Shown: positions 50,639 through 59,577 of the stretch, piece after piece | Numbering within the stretch: position 1 is the first letter of the stretch | Layout of the letters: every line of letters begins with the position of its first letter | Assembly (NCBI RefSeq): GCF_900112815.1 | Contig: NZ_FOND01000018.1 | Coordinates: 22,882 to 86,881 of the forward strand | Direction of reading: 5' to 3' | Length of the DNA: 64,000 nt | From: Blastococcus tunisiensis | Lineage (GTDB): Bacteria; Actinomycetota; Actinomycetes; Mycobacteriales; Geodermatophilaceae | Notes under the pieces: generated by a model | The model's database searches: none | Seen by the model: only the letters and a program-made list of their open reading frames with translations | Told to the model about the DNA's origin: nothing | Position numbers and translations under genes: made by a program

Positions 50639-51180
50639 CCGGCCCCACCGAGCTGCCGGTCCCCGACACCGCCGACGTCCGCACCGGCCCGGAGGTCTCC
50701 GACGAGCTGCTCTCCGTGCTGCCGCTGCTGGGCGAGTGGCACGGCGAAGGCGTCCTGAGCGGGGCTGCGGCAGGATCCGATCAGGATCTCCGGTTCGGTC
50801 AGTGGATCCGGTTCGGCCATGACGGCCGCGGCTTCCTCGCCTACGAGTCGCGGTCCTGGGAGCTCACCGACGACGGGCGGATCGTCGGCCCGTTGGTCCG
50901 CGAATCCGGCTTCCTGCGTCCGGGTACAGGTGACGACGTCGAGCTGCTGGTCACCAACCCCGACGGGCTCGTCGAGCTCTACGTGGGCCAGGCGCGGACG
51001 ACGACGAGCTGGGAGCTCGCCACCGACGTCCTGGCCCGGACCCCGGGGGCCCCGGAGGTCAGCCGCGCCGTCCGGCTGTACGGCATCGTGGACGGAGCCC
51101 TGATGTATGCCATCGACCGGGCGGGGCCCGACGAGGCGCCCCACCCCTGGATGTCCGCGCGTCTGGAGCGTCTCCGCTGA
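50635..51180 (+). CDS. Nitrobindin-family (FABP-like) haem protein
   Basis: 181 residues. The GEWHGEG motif (GxWxGxG) and the C-terminal PHPWMSARLERL, with a His in the place of the haem-binding His, mark nitrobindins such as Rv0813c. These ferric beta-barrels bind NO and isomerise peroxynitrite. In M. tuberculosis the gene also lies next to the sulfurtransferase cluster. Start ATG 50635, coupled to the upstream 34-codon ORF. Confidence 0.87.
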   Translation: MTGPTELPVPDTADVRTGPEVSDELLSVLPLLGEWHGEGVLSGAAAGSDQDLRFGQWIRFGHDGRGFLAYESRSWELTDDGRIVGPLVRESGFLRPGTGDDVELLVTNPDGLVELYVGQARTTTSWELATDVLARTPGAPEVSRAVRLYGIVDGALMYAIDRAGPDEAPHPWMSARLERLR

Positions 51181-52973
51181 GCACCCACCCCGCCACCCCG
51201 TCGTCCGCCCACCCCACCACCCCGTCGTCCGCCCACCCCACCACCCCGTCGTCCGCCCACCCCACCACCCCGTCGTCCGCCCACCCCGCCACCCCGAGGC
51301 AGGTCGCCGACGCCTACGTCGAGGCCGTCAGCGACCTCGACCCCATCGTCGCCACCAGCCTGGGCAACCGGCCGGGGGACGACCGGCTCCCCGACTACGG
51401 CCCCGAGGGGCTGGAGGCCGAGGCCGCGCTGGCCCGGGCCACGCTGGCCGAGCTCGACCGGGTCCTCGCCGCGACGCCGGAGCTGCTCGACGACCCGGTC
51501 GAGCGGAACTGCGCCCGGTTGCTGCGCGAGCGGCTCGGCGCGGAGCTCGCGGCGCACGAGGCCGGCGAGGGCTACCGCGCGCTGTCCAACCTCTTCAGCC
51601 CGGTCCACTCGGTGCGCCAGGTCTTCCTGATGATGCCGTCGGCGACGGAGGAGGACTGGGCCGTCATCGCCCGCCGGCTGGCCCGGGTCCCCGCGGCCTA
51701 CGCCGGGTTCCGGGCGTCGCTCGAGGAGGGCGCCCGGCGCGGGCTGCTCGTCGCGCCGCGCCAGGTGTCCACCGTCGTCGGCCAGCTGGACGAGTGGCTG
51801 GCGGGGCCGTACTTCAGCACGTTCGCCGCAGCCGGACCGGAGCCGCTGCGGCCCGAGCTGACCCGGGCGGCGGCCGCCGCCGACGGGGCCGTGGCCGCGA
51901 TCCGCGACTACCTGCGCGACGACTACGCGGCCCGCGCCCACGGGACCCCCGACGCCGTGGGCCGCGACCGCTACGCCGTCGCCGTCCGCCGCTGGACCGG
52001 GTCCGACCTCGGGGCCGGGACCGGGCTCGAGGACGCCTACGCGTGGGGCTGGGCCGAGCACCGCCGGATCCTGGCGGAGCAGCGGACCGAGGCGGAGAAG
52101 GTGGTCCCGGGCGGGACACCGATGGAGGCCATGCGCTGGCTGGACGTCCACGGCCCGGCCGTCGACGGCGTGGACGCCATCCGGGAGCGGCTCCAGGCGA
52201 TGATGGACGAGGCCATCGAGGCGCTGGACGGGGCGCACTTCGACCTCGCCGAGCCGGTCCGGAAGGTCGAGGCGATGATCGCGCCGCCGGGGAGCGCGGC
52301 GGCGCCGTACTACACCCGGCCGGCGCAGGACTTCTCCCGGCCGGGCCGCACCTGGCTGCCGACGCTGGGCCGCGAGCGCTTCCCGCTCTGGGACCTGATC
52401 TCGATCTGGTACCACGAGGGCGTCCCCGGTCACCACCTGCAGCTGGCGCAGTGGGCCCACGTCTCCGGGCAGCTGTCGGCCTACCAGACCTCCCTCGGCT
52501 CCGTCGGCGCGAACGTCGAGGGGTGGGCGCTGTACGCCGAGCGGCTGATGGACGAGCTCGGGTACCTGACCGACCCGGCGGCGCGGCTGGGCTACCTGGA
52601 CGCGCAGCAGCTGCGGGCGGTCCGGGTGGTCATCGACATCGGCATGCACCTCGGGCTGCCGGTCCCCGACGACGCCGAGGGCGGGCTGGCCGGGCACCGC
52701 GGGCAGCCGTGGACGCCGGAACTGGCGCGGCTCTTCCTCGGCGAGAACTCCGGCGCCGACCTCGCGTTCCTCGACAGCGAGCTGATCCGCTACCTCGGCA
52801 TCCCCGGGCAGGCGATCAGCTACAAGCTCGGGGAGCGGGCCTGGCTCGAGGGCCGCGCGGCGGCGAAGGCACGCCGGGGGGACGCCTTCGACCTCCGGGC
52901 CTGGCACATGGCGGCGCTGTCCCAGGGCTCGCTCGGCCTGGACGACCTGGCCGCCGAGCTCGCCCGGCTCTAG
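51177..52973 (+). CDS. DUF885 family protein (predicted metallopeptidase), apparent CTG start
   Basis: 598 residues if started at CTG 51177. DUF885 proteins are predicted zinc peptidases: WYHEGVPGHHLQLAQ holds HExxGHH-like metal ligands and NVEGWALYAERLMDEL the downstream Glu. Family similarity begins at TPRQVADAYVEAVSDLDPI (codon 41 onward), but there is no ATG, GTG or TTG in frame before TTG 51519. The only start-like codon at the right place is CTG, overlapping the nitrobindin stop as CTGA. Before the domain come four HPTTPSSA-type repeats. A recent loss of the start codon is another reading. Confidence 0.8.
   Translation: MSTHPATPSSAHPTTPSSAHPTTPSSAHPTTPSSAHPATPRQVADAYVEAVSDLDPIVATSLGNRPGDDRLPDYGPEGLEAEAALARATLAELDRVLAATPELLDDPVERNCARLLRERLGAELAAHEAGEGYRALSNLFSPVHSVRQVFLMMPSATEEDWAVIARRLARVPAAYAGFRASLEEGARRGLLVAPRQVSTVVGQLDEWLAGPYFSTFAAAGPEPLRPELTRAAAAADGAVAAIRDYLRDDYAARAHGTPDAVGRDRYAVAVRRWTGSDLGAGTGLEDAYAWGWAEHRRILAEQRTEAEKVVPGGTPMEAMRWLDVHGPAVDGVDAIRERLQAMMDEAIEALDGAHFDLAEPVRKVEAMIAPPGSAAAPYYTRPAQDFSRPGRTWLPTLGRERFPLWDLISIWYHEGVPGHHLQLAQWAHVSGQLSAYQTSLGSVGANVEGWALYAERLMDELGYLTDPAARLGYLDAQQLRAVRVVIDIGMHLGLPVPDDAEGGLAGHRGQPWTPELARLFLGENSGADLAFLDSELIRYLGIPGQAISYKLGERAWLEGRAAAKARRGDAFDLRAWHMAALSQGSLGLDDLAAELARL
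51186..51281 (+). repeat. Four 24-bp coding repeats
   Basis: Units at 51186, 51210, 51234 and 51258, each CACCCC-R-CCACCCCGTCGTCCGCC apart from one variable base; a partial fifth follows to 51296. Each codes for HP(T/A)TPSSA. Confidence 0.9.
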
Positions 52974-53653
52974 GCGACCGGATCGGCGAAGGCGGCGGGG
53001 GCGGCCTCCACGCCGGGGGTGCGCAGCAGCTCGGCGACGCAGTCCTCGCTCCCGCCGACGTAGCTGCTGCGGAGGTCGACGTCGGTCACCACGCACCAGG
53101 CGCGGTCGGCCGGCCACCACAGGTTGGCGCTCTGCTCGTGCGGCTCGGGCGCCAGGTTCCGGACGGCGTCGGCGACCGCACCCCGGACGAGGACGACGTC
53201 CTTCTCGCCGCGCAGCAGCAGCCGCGGCAGCACGTCGGGCGAGGGCAGATCGGGCCCGAAGCCGTCCCAGCGGCCGAAGAGGCAGTCCGCGGGGGTGGTG
53301 GTGTGCCGGGCGAGGACCGTGGCCAGGCGGGCGGCGAGGACCACCGGGAGGTGTCCCTCGCTCGGCCCGTCGTCCCAGACCGGTGGCTGGCAGTCCACCG
53401 GCCCGCGGGTGAGCGTCTCCCACCGCACCAGCGGCTGGGCGGTGGTGCCGTTGTGCGCGGCGACCTCGATCCAGGGCACCTCGGCGTCGTCGTCCCCGAC
53501 GTAGCGGACGGCCGGGTGGAACACCCGGGCGCAGGCCGCGAAGACGGCAGGGACGAGGGAGGCGACGGTGCCGGGCGTGCCGCGCCGCCGCGCGGAGGAG
53601 ATCCAGACACCGGTGGACACGTCGGTCTCGACCGGGAGCCCACCGAGCTGCAC
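52970..53653 (-). CDS. Conserved hypothetical protein
   Basis: 227 residues, soluble, no signal peptide. Contains PVLRW-like RWETLTRGPVDCQPPVWDD and RAWCVVTDVDLRSSYVGGS; I do not recognise the family. GTG 53653 lies 7 bases after TAGGTT (53666-53661 on the minus strand), which looks like a leaderless promoter. Its stop overlaps the convergent DUF885 gene by four bases. Confidence 0.65.
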   Translation of the reverse strand: MQLGGLPVETDVSTGVWISSARRRGTPGTVASLVPAVFAACARVFHPAVRYVGDDDAEVPWIEVAAHNGTTAQPLVRWETLTRGPVDCQPPVWDDGPSEGHLPVVLAARLATVLARHTTTPADCLFGRWDGFGPDLPSPDVLPRLLLRGEKDVVLVRGAVADAVRNLAPEPHEQSANLWWPADRAWCVVTDVDLRSSYVGGSEDCVAELLRTPGVEAAPAAFADPVA

Positions 53654-53983
53654 GCGCTCGAACCTACCCGGGAAACGGACAACCCCCGGGCTGCTCCGCG
53701 GCGCTGTCCTCCGGAGAGGGAGCTGCACGCGGGCCGACTGGACAAATGTCGGCGGCCCGGGGGTCGGGTGACTGTCCGGTTCTCGCTCGCCGCCGTTCGA
53801 CGGACGGGCGATCTGCCGTCGCTCAGACTGTCGTCTGAACGGGCGGCCCATCTGGACGGCGGCTAGCGGACAGCCACCTCACGAGTCCTGTAGCTATGCA
53901 AAGTTACGGACCACCTCCTCTCTCGTGTACGACGAAAGTACGTCGCTCCGGGAGGCTCGGCAATCAGAATCGCGGAGCGGTTT
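53654..53983. other. 330-bp gap without a gene
   Basis: Lies past the nhaA stop and ahead of the 53653 gene. It holds a probable -10 at 53661-53666 and a small perfect hairpin TCAGAC-TGTC-GTCTGA at 53823-53838. Short open frames here lack ribosome sites and family features. The stretch 53880-53960 is visibly less GC-rich than its surroundings. Confidence 0.5.
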
Positions 53984-55480
53984 TCAGCCCTCGGCGGACG
54001 GCCCGACCGTGCGTCCCGGCGGACGGCCGCCCTCCCAGCCGGGATCGTGGTCGGCCTCGTCGTCCACCGTCTCGTAGGCCGGCGGCGGAGCGTCCTGCTC
54101 GTCGCCGAGCGGGGCGCCGCCGTAGGTGCTCCCCGGCGGTGGCCCGGCGTGCCGGCCCGGCTCGTGCGCCGCGCGGTCGTCGACGGTGTCCCAGGCGTCC
54201 GGGATCCCGTCCCGGTCGACGTCGCTGGTCTCGGCGGCGTACATCTGCTTGTAGCGGCGGTTGCGCAGCCGCAGGATGACGGCGGCGAGCAGGGCGGCGG
54301 TCAGGGTCCCGAAGAGGATGCCGACCTTGGCGTGGTCGTAGCTCTCGCTCTCGGCGCCGTAGGCGAGCTCGGTGATCAGCAGCGAGACGGTGAAGCCCAT
54401 GCCCCCGAGCAGGGCCAGCCCGATGACGTCGGGCCACCCCAGGTTCTCGTCCAGCTGCGCCCGGGTGAAGCGGGAGACCAGCCAGGTGGCGCCGGTGATG
54501 CCGATCGCCTTGCCCGCGACCAGGCCGACCATGATGCCGATCGCGATGCTGTCGCCGAGGGACTCCCCGAGTCCGTCCAGCCCGCCGACCGCCACGCCCG
54601 CGGAGAAGAACGCGAAGACGGGGACGGCGACACCGGCCGACAGCGGGCGGATGCGGTGCTCGAAGTGCTCGGCCAGACCCGGGCCGGCGTCCGGACCACC
54701 CGAGGCCTCGCTGCGCACGACGGGCACCGCGAAGGCGAGCAGCACCCCGGCGACCGTGGCGTGGATGCCGGACTCGTGCATGAAGACCCAGGTGAGTGCC
54801 GCGAGGGGGAGGAGCAGCCACCAGGAGCGGATGCGCTTCTGCACGAGGAAACCGAAGAGGACGAGCGGCACGAGCGTGAGCGCCAGGAAGCCGAGCGAGA
54901 GCTCCTCGGTGTAGAAGATCGCGATGACGACGATCGCCAGCAGGTCGTCGACCACGGCGAGGGTGAGCAGGAAGGTGCGCAGCGCGCTGGGCAGGTGGGT
55001 GCTGATCACCGCCAGGACGGCGAGGGCGAACGCGATGTCGGTGGCCGAGGGGATCGCCCACCCGCGCAGCGCCCCCTCGGCGCCGTTCAGGTTGAACAGC
55101 ACGAAGAACAGGGCGGGAACGGCCATGCCGCCCACGGCGGCGGCGATGGGCAGCGCCGCGCGGGCCGGTTCCCGGAGGTCGCCGGCGACGAACTCGCGCT
55201 TGAGCTCGAGCCCGGCGACGAAGAAGAAGATGGCCAGCAGGCCGTCGGCCGCCCAGGTACCGAGGGACAGGTTCAGGTGCAGGGACGCCGGTCCCACCTC
55301 GGTGTCCCGCAGCGTCTCGTAGGCCTCGCCCCACGGCGAGTTGGCCCAGATCAGCGCGATGGCCGCGCCGACGAGGAGCAGCGCCCCGCCGACCGTCTCC
55401 TTGCGCAGGACCGACGTGACCCGCTGGGCCTCGGTCCACGAACCGCGGCCGAAGAGACTGGTGGAGGGGGGCGTGCTCAC
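53984..55480 (-). CDS. nhaA: Na+/H+ antiporter NhaA with acidic C-terminal extension
   Basis: 498 residues. The NhaA core (about 1-415) has 11-12 membrane helices with the ion-binding Asp pair in [16 protein letters not shown] and the assembly helix [14 protein letters not shown]. It exchanges sodium for protons and sets pH and salt tolerance. About 85 extra residues follow, very acidic, with [12 protein letters not shown] near 420-431, a calcium-loop pattern seen in thrombospondin type 3 repeats. GTG 55480 with GGAG upstream. Confidence 0.9.
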   Translation of the reverse strand: MSTPPSTSLFGRGSWTEAQRVTSVLRKETVGGALLLVGAAIALIWANSPWGEAYETLRDTEVGPASLHLNLSLGTWAADGLLAIFFFVAGLELKREFVAGDLREPARAALPIAAAVGGMAVPALFFVLFNLNGAEGALRGWAIPSATDIAFALAVLAVISTHLPSALRTFLLTLAVVDDLLAIVVIAIFYTEELSLGFLALTLVPLVLFGFLVQKRIRSWWLLLPLAALTWVFMHESGIHATVAGVLLAFAVPVVRSEASGGPDAGPGLAEHFEHRIRPLSAGVAVPVFAFFSAGVAVGGLDGLGESLGDSIAIGIMVGLVAGKAIGITGATWLVSRFTRAQLDENLGWPDVIGLALLGGMGFTVSLLITELAYGAESESYDHAKVGILFGTLTAALLAAVILRLRNRRYKQMYAAETSDVDRDGIPDAWDTVDDRAAHEPGRHAGPPPGSTYGGAPLGDEQDAPPPAYETVDDEADHDPGWEGGRPPGRTVGPSAEG

Positions 55481-55583
55481 GAGGGCAGCTCCAGGAATAG
55501 GTGAGAAGGGGTCGACCGAGACGTTGCCGACCAGACTTCCCGGCGCACCTGGGGGAACCCTACCGGGGGAATAGGCTGGCCGC

Positions 55584-56039
55584 GTGGCACACGGGCAGGA
55601 CGGCGGCGCTCCGCTCGCCGAGCGGCTGCGGGCCCGCGGGCTGCGGTTGACCGCCCAGCGCCAGCGGGTGCTGGCGGCGGTCGCCGCGCTCGAGCACGCG
55701 ACCCCGGAGGCGATCGGCGCGCGGCTGCGCGAGGAGGCGGGGCCGGGCGGAGCCGCCCCGGACACGTCCACGGTCTACCGCAACCTGGAGCTGCTGGAAC
55801 GGCTCGGGCTCGTCTGGCACACCCATCTGGGCAAGGGGGCGCCGGTCTACCACGCGGCGGAGCACCCCCATCTGCACGTGGTGTGCCAGTCCTGCGGTGA
55901 GATCGCCTCCGCCGCCCCGGACCTGCTCGACGGTGCCGCGGAACGTCTGGCGGCCGAGCTGGGTTTCACCGTGGACGTGGGGCACGTCGCCCTGTCCGGG
56001 ACCTGCCGGGCCTGCCAGCAACGATCGGAGACCCCGTGA
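55584..56039 (+). CDS. Fur-family metal-responsive repressor
   Basis: 151 residues. Winged helix ([30 protein letters not shown]), then a dimer domain with the metal motif [13 protein letters not shown] and a second Cys pair CRAC. Iron, zinc or peroxide sensing cannot be told apart here. GTG 55584 is 6 bases after TAGGCT (55572-55577), so the transcript is probably leaderless. First gene of a five-gene overlapping chain. Confidence 0.88.
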   Translation: MAHGQDGGAPLAERLRARGLRLTAQRQRVLAAVAALEHATPEAIGARLREEAGPGGAAPDTSTVYRNLELLERLGLVWHTHLGKGAPVYHAAEHPHLHVVCQSCGEIASAAPDLLDGAAERLAAELGFTVDVGHVALSGTCRACQQRSETP

Positions 56040-57124
56040 ACCCCCTGCTCTCCCGCCCCGGCGCCGTCGTCGTCGAGGGCGGTGCGATCGCCGCCCACTA
56101 CGGCGACCCGCTGCGCGAGCAGCGCCTGCTGGCCGAGGGCGCCGGGCTCGTCGACCGCAGCGACCGCGGCGTCCTGCAGGTCCCGGGTGCCGACCGGCTC
56201 AGCTGGCTGCACAGCATCACCAGCCAGCACCTCGAGCGGCTGGCCGACGGGGCGGGCAGCGAGGCGCTCGTGCTCTCGCCGAACGGGCACGTCGAGCACC
56301 ACCTCGTGCTGGCCGAGCTGGGCGGGACGACCTGGGCCGACGTCGAGCCCGGTGCCGGCGAGGCGCTGCTGGGCTACCTGCAGAAGATGCGGTTCATGCT
56401 GCGCGTGGAGCCGGAGCTGCAGACCGATCGCTGGGCCGTCCTCTCCCTCGTCGGGCCGGGGGCCGCGGACGTGCTGCGGGCGGCGCGGCTGCCGGTTCCC
56501 GACGGGGAGCACGCGGTGGCGCCGCTCGACCGGGGCTTCGTCCGCCGGATGCCCGCGATCGGCGACGGTGCGGCGGCGGTGTTCGACCTCGTCGTCCCGC
56601 GTCCGGAGCTCGAGGCCACCGTGGACCGGATCGGTGCGCCGCTCGCCGGGATCCAGGCCTACGACGCGCTGCGGGTCGAGGCGCGGCGCCCCCGGTTCGG
56701 CGTCGACACCGATCACCGCACCATCCCCAACGAGCTGCCGTGGCTGCGCAGCGCCGTCCACCTGGAGAAGGGCTGCTACCGCGGCCAGGAGACGGTGGCC
56801 CGCGTGCACAACCTGGGCCGGCCGCCGCGCCGGCTGGTGCTGCTGCACCTGGACGGCGTCAGCGAGGTCCTCGCCGAGCCGGGGACACCGGTGGTCCTCG
56901 GCAGCCGCGAGGTCGGCCGCGTCGGCAGCGTCGTCCGGCACTTCGAGCTGGGCGTGATCGCGCTGGCGCTGGTGAAGCAGTCGGTCGCGCTGGACGCGGC
57001 GCTGACGGTGGCGGGGTCGGCCGCCGCCATCGATCCCGAGGACGCGCCGGCCGAGCCCGACGACACCCTGGCCGCGTCCCGCGAGCGCATCCGCGCGGTC
57101 CGGTCTGCGACGATCGGCCGGTGA
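56036..57124 (+). CDS. ygfZ: Folate-binding YgfZ/GcvT-like protein
   Basis: 362 residues. KGCYRGQETVARVHNLG is the family signature; its Cys is needed for activity in E. coli YgfZ. The protein uses tetrahydrofolate to help assemble or repair 4Fe-4S enzymes such as MiaB. GTG 56036 overlaps the fur stop (GTGA), so iron-linked co-expression is natural. Equivalent to Rv0811c. Confidence 0.9.
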   Translation: MNPLLSRPGAVVVEGGAIAAHYGDPLREQRLLAEGAGLVDRSDRGVLQVPGADRLSWLHSITSQHLERLADGAGSEALVLSPNGHVEHHLVLAELGGTTWADVEPGAGEALLGYLQKMRFMLRVEPELQTDRWAVLSLVGPGAADVLRAARLPVPDGEHAVAPLDRGFVRRMPAIGDGAAAVFDLVVPRPELEATVDRIGAPLAGIQAYDALRVEARRPRFGVDTDHRTIPNELPWLRSAVHLEKGCYRGQETVARVHNLGRPPRRLVLLHLDGVSEVLAEPGTPVVLGSREVGRVGSVVRHFELGVIALALVKQSVALDAALTVAGSAAAIDPEDAPAEPDDTLAASRERIRAVRSATIGR

Positions 57125-57954
57125 CCCGGCCCACCCTCATCACGGTCGCCCCCACGGGTGCCGAGTCGGCGAAGGCCGACGTGCCGGCGCTGCCGGTGAC
57201 CGTCGAGGAGGTCGCGGCGACGGCGCGCGACTGCCAGGCCGTCGGGGCCGCGGTGATCCACCTGCACGTCCGGGACGCCGACGGGCGGCCCACGCTGGAT
57301 CTCGGCCGGGTCCGCGAGGTGGTGGCCGCCGTCCGCGAGGCCGGCGACCTGGTCGTGCAGCTGTCCTCCGGAGGGGCGGTCACCGATTCCGCCGACGCCC
57401 GGCTGGCCGTGCTCGACGCCCAGCCCGACGCCGCATCCCTGACGCTGGGCACGGTGAACTTCGGGCGGGACGTGTTCAGCAACCCGTGGGACCTGATCGT
57501 GGAGCTGCACACCCGCATGCAGGAGCGCGGGATCGTGCCGGAGTACGAGGTGTTCGACCTCGGGCACCTGGCCACCCTGCAGCGGCTGCTCGACCGGCAC
57601 GGCCCGCCGCACGGCGGGCACGTGCACGTCGACCTGGTGATGGGCGTTCCCGGCGGCATGCCGGGAACCGCGCAGGCGCTCACCGCCTGCCTCCCGCTGC
57701 TGCCACCCGGGGCCACCTTCGCCGCGACCGGCGTGGGGCGGACGTCCCTGCCGGTGATGCTCGCCGCGCTGTCGGCCGGTGGCCACCTGCGGGTGGGCAT
57801 GGAGGACACGCTCACCTACGCTCCCGGCGAGCCGGTCCGCGACAACACCCAGCTGGTGGCCCGCGCCGCGGGTCTCGCCCGGATCGCCCAGCGCCCGCCG
57901 ATGACTACCGACGACGCCCGAAGCCTGTTGGGGATCAAGGAGACCGTTCGATGA
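57121..57954 (+). CDS. Beta-keto acid cleavage enzyme (BKACE, DUF849)
   Basis: 277 residues, a TIM barrel of the BKACE family, which splits beta-keto acids with acetyl-CoA into acetoacetate and a CoA ester. VIHLHVRDADG carries the zinc-binding His pair, GHVHVDLVMGVPGGMP the active-site stretch, and RVGMEDTL the terminal loop. The substrate varies widely in the family. GTG 57121 overlaps the ygfZ stop (GTGA). Confidence 0.88.
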   Translation: MTRPTLITVAPTGAESAKADVPALPVTVEEVAATARDCQAVGAAVIHLHVRDADGRPTLDLGRVREVVAAVREAGDLVVQLSSGGAVTDSADARLAVLDAQPDAASLTLGTVNFGRDVFSNPWDLIVELHTRMQERGIVPEYEVFDLGHLATLQRLLDRHGPPHGGHVHVDLVMGVPGGMPGTAQALTACLPLLPPGATFAATGVGRTSLPVMLAALSAGGHLRVGMEDTLTYAPGEPVRDNTQLVARAAGLARIAQRPPMTTDDARSLLGIKETVR

Positions 57955-58511
57955 GTCCGAAGCCCGCTCGCGCCGGAGGGGCCGCGGTCGACGCGCTCCT
58001 GGAGCCCGCCTTCCTGCAGGAGGCGACGACGCAGCCGATGGCGGAGGTGCGGCGCCTGCGGCGGGAGGCCGAGCAGCAGGAGGTCAACCTCTCCTACACC
58101 CGGCGCCTGCTGCAGGGCCGGCTGGACATCGTCCGCCGGGAGCTCCAGCGTCGGGCCGAGCACGACGGCCGCTCGCTGGTCGACCTGCTGCCCGAGATCC
58201 TGTCGGAGAAGGGGCGGGGCCCCGCGCACGGTCTCGGCCGGCACCAGACCGTGCAGCCGCACGCGCCCGAGGAGTACGAGTCCTGGGTGCACGCGCTGAC
58301 CTCGGGCATCGACCTGTCCGCGATCTCGACGCTGCCCGACGCGAAGCTGGAGAAGGCCGCCCGTGCGCTGGCCGAGGCCGAGATCGACCTGTCCGAGCGC
58401 CGGCGGGGGGTCCAGCAGGTGATGGACGGCCTGGCCGCCGAGCTGGGTCGCCGGTACCGGGACGGCGAGGCCGACGTCGCCGCCCTGCTCGCCGACGAGG
58501 GCCGGCACTGA
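57951..58511 (+). CDS. rsiG: RsiG-type c-di-GMP-binding anti-sigma factor
   Basis: 186 residues, almost wholly helical. It has two full copies of the RsiG c-di-GMP signature E-x3-S-x2-R-x3-Q-x3-D: E44-S48-R51-Q55-D59 (EVNLSYTRRLLQGRLD) and E144-S148-R151-Q155-D159 (EIDLSERRRGVQQVMD). In Streptomyces, RsiG loaded with c-di-GMP holds the sigma factor WhiG inactive. No whiG gene is in the window. ATG 57951 overlaps the BKACE stop (ATGA). Confidence 0.9.
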   Translation: MSPKPARAGGAAVDALLEPAFLQEATTQPMAEVRRLRREAEQQEVNLSYTRRLLQGRLDIVRRELQRRAEHDGRSLVDLLPEILSEKGRGPAHGLGRHQTVQPHAPEEYESWVHALTSGIDLSAISTLPDAKLEKAARALAEAEIDLSERRRGVQQVMDGLAAELGRRYRDGEADVAALLADEGRH

Positions 58512-58546
58512 ACGGTGGGCCGGCCACCGGGTGGCCGGACAACCCG

Positions 58547-59491
58547 GTGCTGGTCGAGGTGTGGCGCTCGGGGTTCCTCGAGTCGGTGCACCGCGGGTCG
58601 CTCGTCGTCCTGGACGCCGCCGGCGAGGTGACCTTCGCGGCCGGTGCCGTCGACCGGCCGACGCTGCCGCGCTCGTCGAACAAGCCGGTGCAGGCCACGG
58701 CGCTGCTCGCGGCCGGCTGGGCGCCCCGCTCGGCGCAGGAGCTGGCCATCGGGGCCGGTTCGCACAACGGCGAGGACGGTCACCGCGAGCTGGTCGCCGG
58801 GATGCTGGCCGCCGCGGGGCTCGGCCCGGACGACCTCGGCTGTCCCGTCGCCCTGCCGCAGCACGAGGCCACGAAGGCGGCGTGGCTGGTGGGCGATCGG
58901 GCGCCCGAGCGGCTGGCGATGAACTGCTCGGGCAAGCACGCGGCCATGCTGGCGGCCTGCGTGGCGGCGGGCTGGCCGACCGCGGGCTACCTCGCGCGGG
59001 ACCACCCGCTGCAGCAGGCGATCGAGGCGCGGCTGGCCGAGGCCGCGGGGGAGCCGGTGACCGCTGTCGTCGTTGACGGGTGCGGTGCGCCGCAGCACGC
59101 GCTGTCGGTGACCGGGCTGGCCCGCGGCGTCCTGTCGCTGGTGCAGGCAGCGGCCGGTACCGGCGAGCGCGCGGTGGCCGACGCCATGCGGGCCGAGCCG
59201 TGGTTCGTGGCCGGCACCGGCCGCGAGGACACCGAGCTCATGCAGGCGGTGCCCGGGCTGCTGGTCAAGGGCGGGGCGGACGGCGTGCACGTCGCCGCCG
59301 TGCCGGGGCGCGGAGTGGTGGCGTTTAAGCTCGACGACGGCGGGGACCGCGCACGGACGCCCGCGCTGGCGGCCGGGCTGGGGCGGCTGGGGGTGCCGGC
59401 CGAGCAGCTGTCGCGGTGGTTGCTGACCCCGGTGTCCGGTGGCGACGGCGTCGTCGGCCAGGTCCGCCCGGCGGCCTCGCTGCTCGCCTGA
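58547..59491 (+). CDS. Asparaginase II-like protein
   Basis: 314 residues of the asparaginase II family (not the classical type I fold). LVEVWRSGFLESVHRGS, SNKPVQATALL, MNCSGKHAAMLAAC and VDGCGAPQHALS are its landmarks. It would convert Asn to Asp and ammonia. GTG 58547 is the first standard start, but the frame is open back to CTG 58508, which overlaps the rsiG stop (CTGA) and adds 13 residues (LNGGPATGWPDNP); it has GAGGG upstream, while the GTG has no ribosome site. Confidence 0.87.
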   Translation: MLVEVWRSGFLESVHRGSLVVLDAAGEVTFAAGAVDRPTLPRSSNKPVQATALLAAGWAPRSAQELAIGAGSHNGEDGHRELVAGMLAAAGLGPDDLGCPVALPQHEATKAAWLVGDRAPERLAMNCSGKHAAMLAACVAAGWPTAGYLARDHPLQQAIEARLAEAAGEPVTAVVVDGCGAPQHALSVTGLARGVLSLVQAAAGTGERAVADAMRAEPWFVAGTGREDTELMQAVPGLLVKGGADGVHVAAVPGRGVVAFKLDDGGDRARTPALAAGLGRLGVPAEQLSRWLLTPVSGGDGVVGQVRPAASLLA

Positions 59492-59526
59492 GCTGCGACT
59501 TTCCTGTGACGGGATTCACGGCTGCC

Positions 59527-59570
59527 TGCTAGCAGCTCCGCTTGCAGGAGCTAGCACCCCGGCCTATGGT
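59527..59570 (+). promoter_or_regulatory. XRE promoter with overlapping dyad
   Basis: TTGCAG (59542-59547), a 17-base spacer, and TATGGT (59565-59570), then GTG 59578 after 7 bases, so the transcript is probably leaderless. AGCTCC (59534-59539) and GGAGCT (59547-59552) with outer TGCT/AGCA form a dyad over the -35, a likely autoregulatory site. Confidence 0.65.
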
Positions 59571-59577
59571 CGGAGAT

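Noticed and set aside
50979..53423. 814-residue minus-strand frame opposite nitrobindin and DUF885
   Set aside because: Repetitive GGVGGRRG translation of the minisatellite; no domain.
53896..54279. Plus-strand ORF in the gap before nhaA
   Set aside because: No ribosome site, Arg/Pro-rich translation, mostly antisense to the nhaA end.
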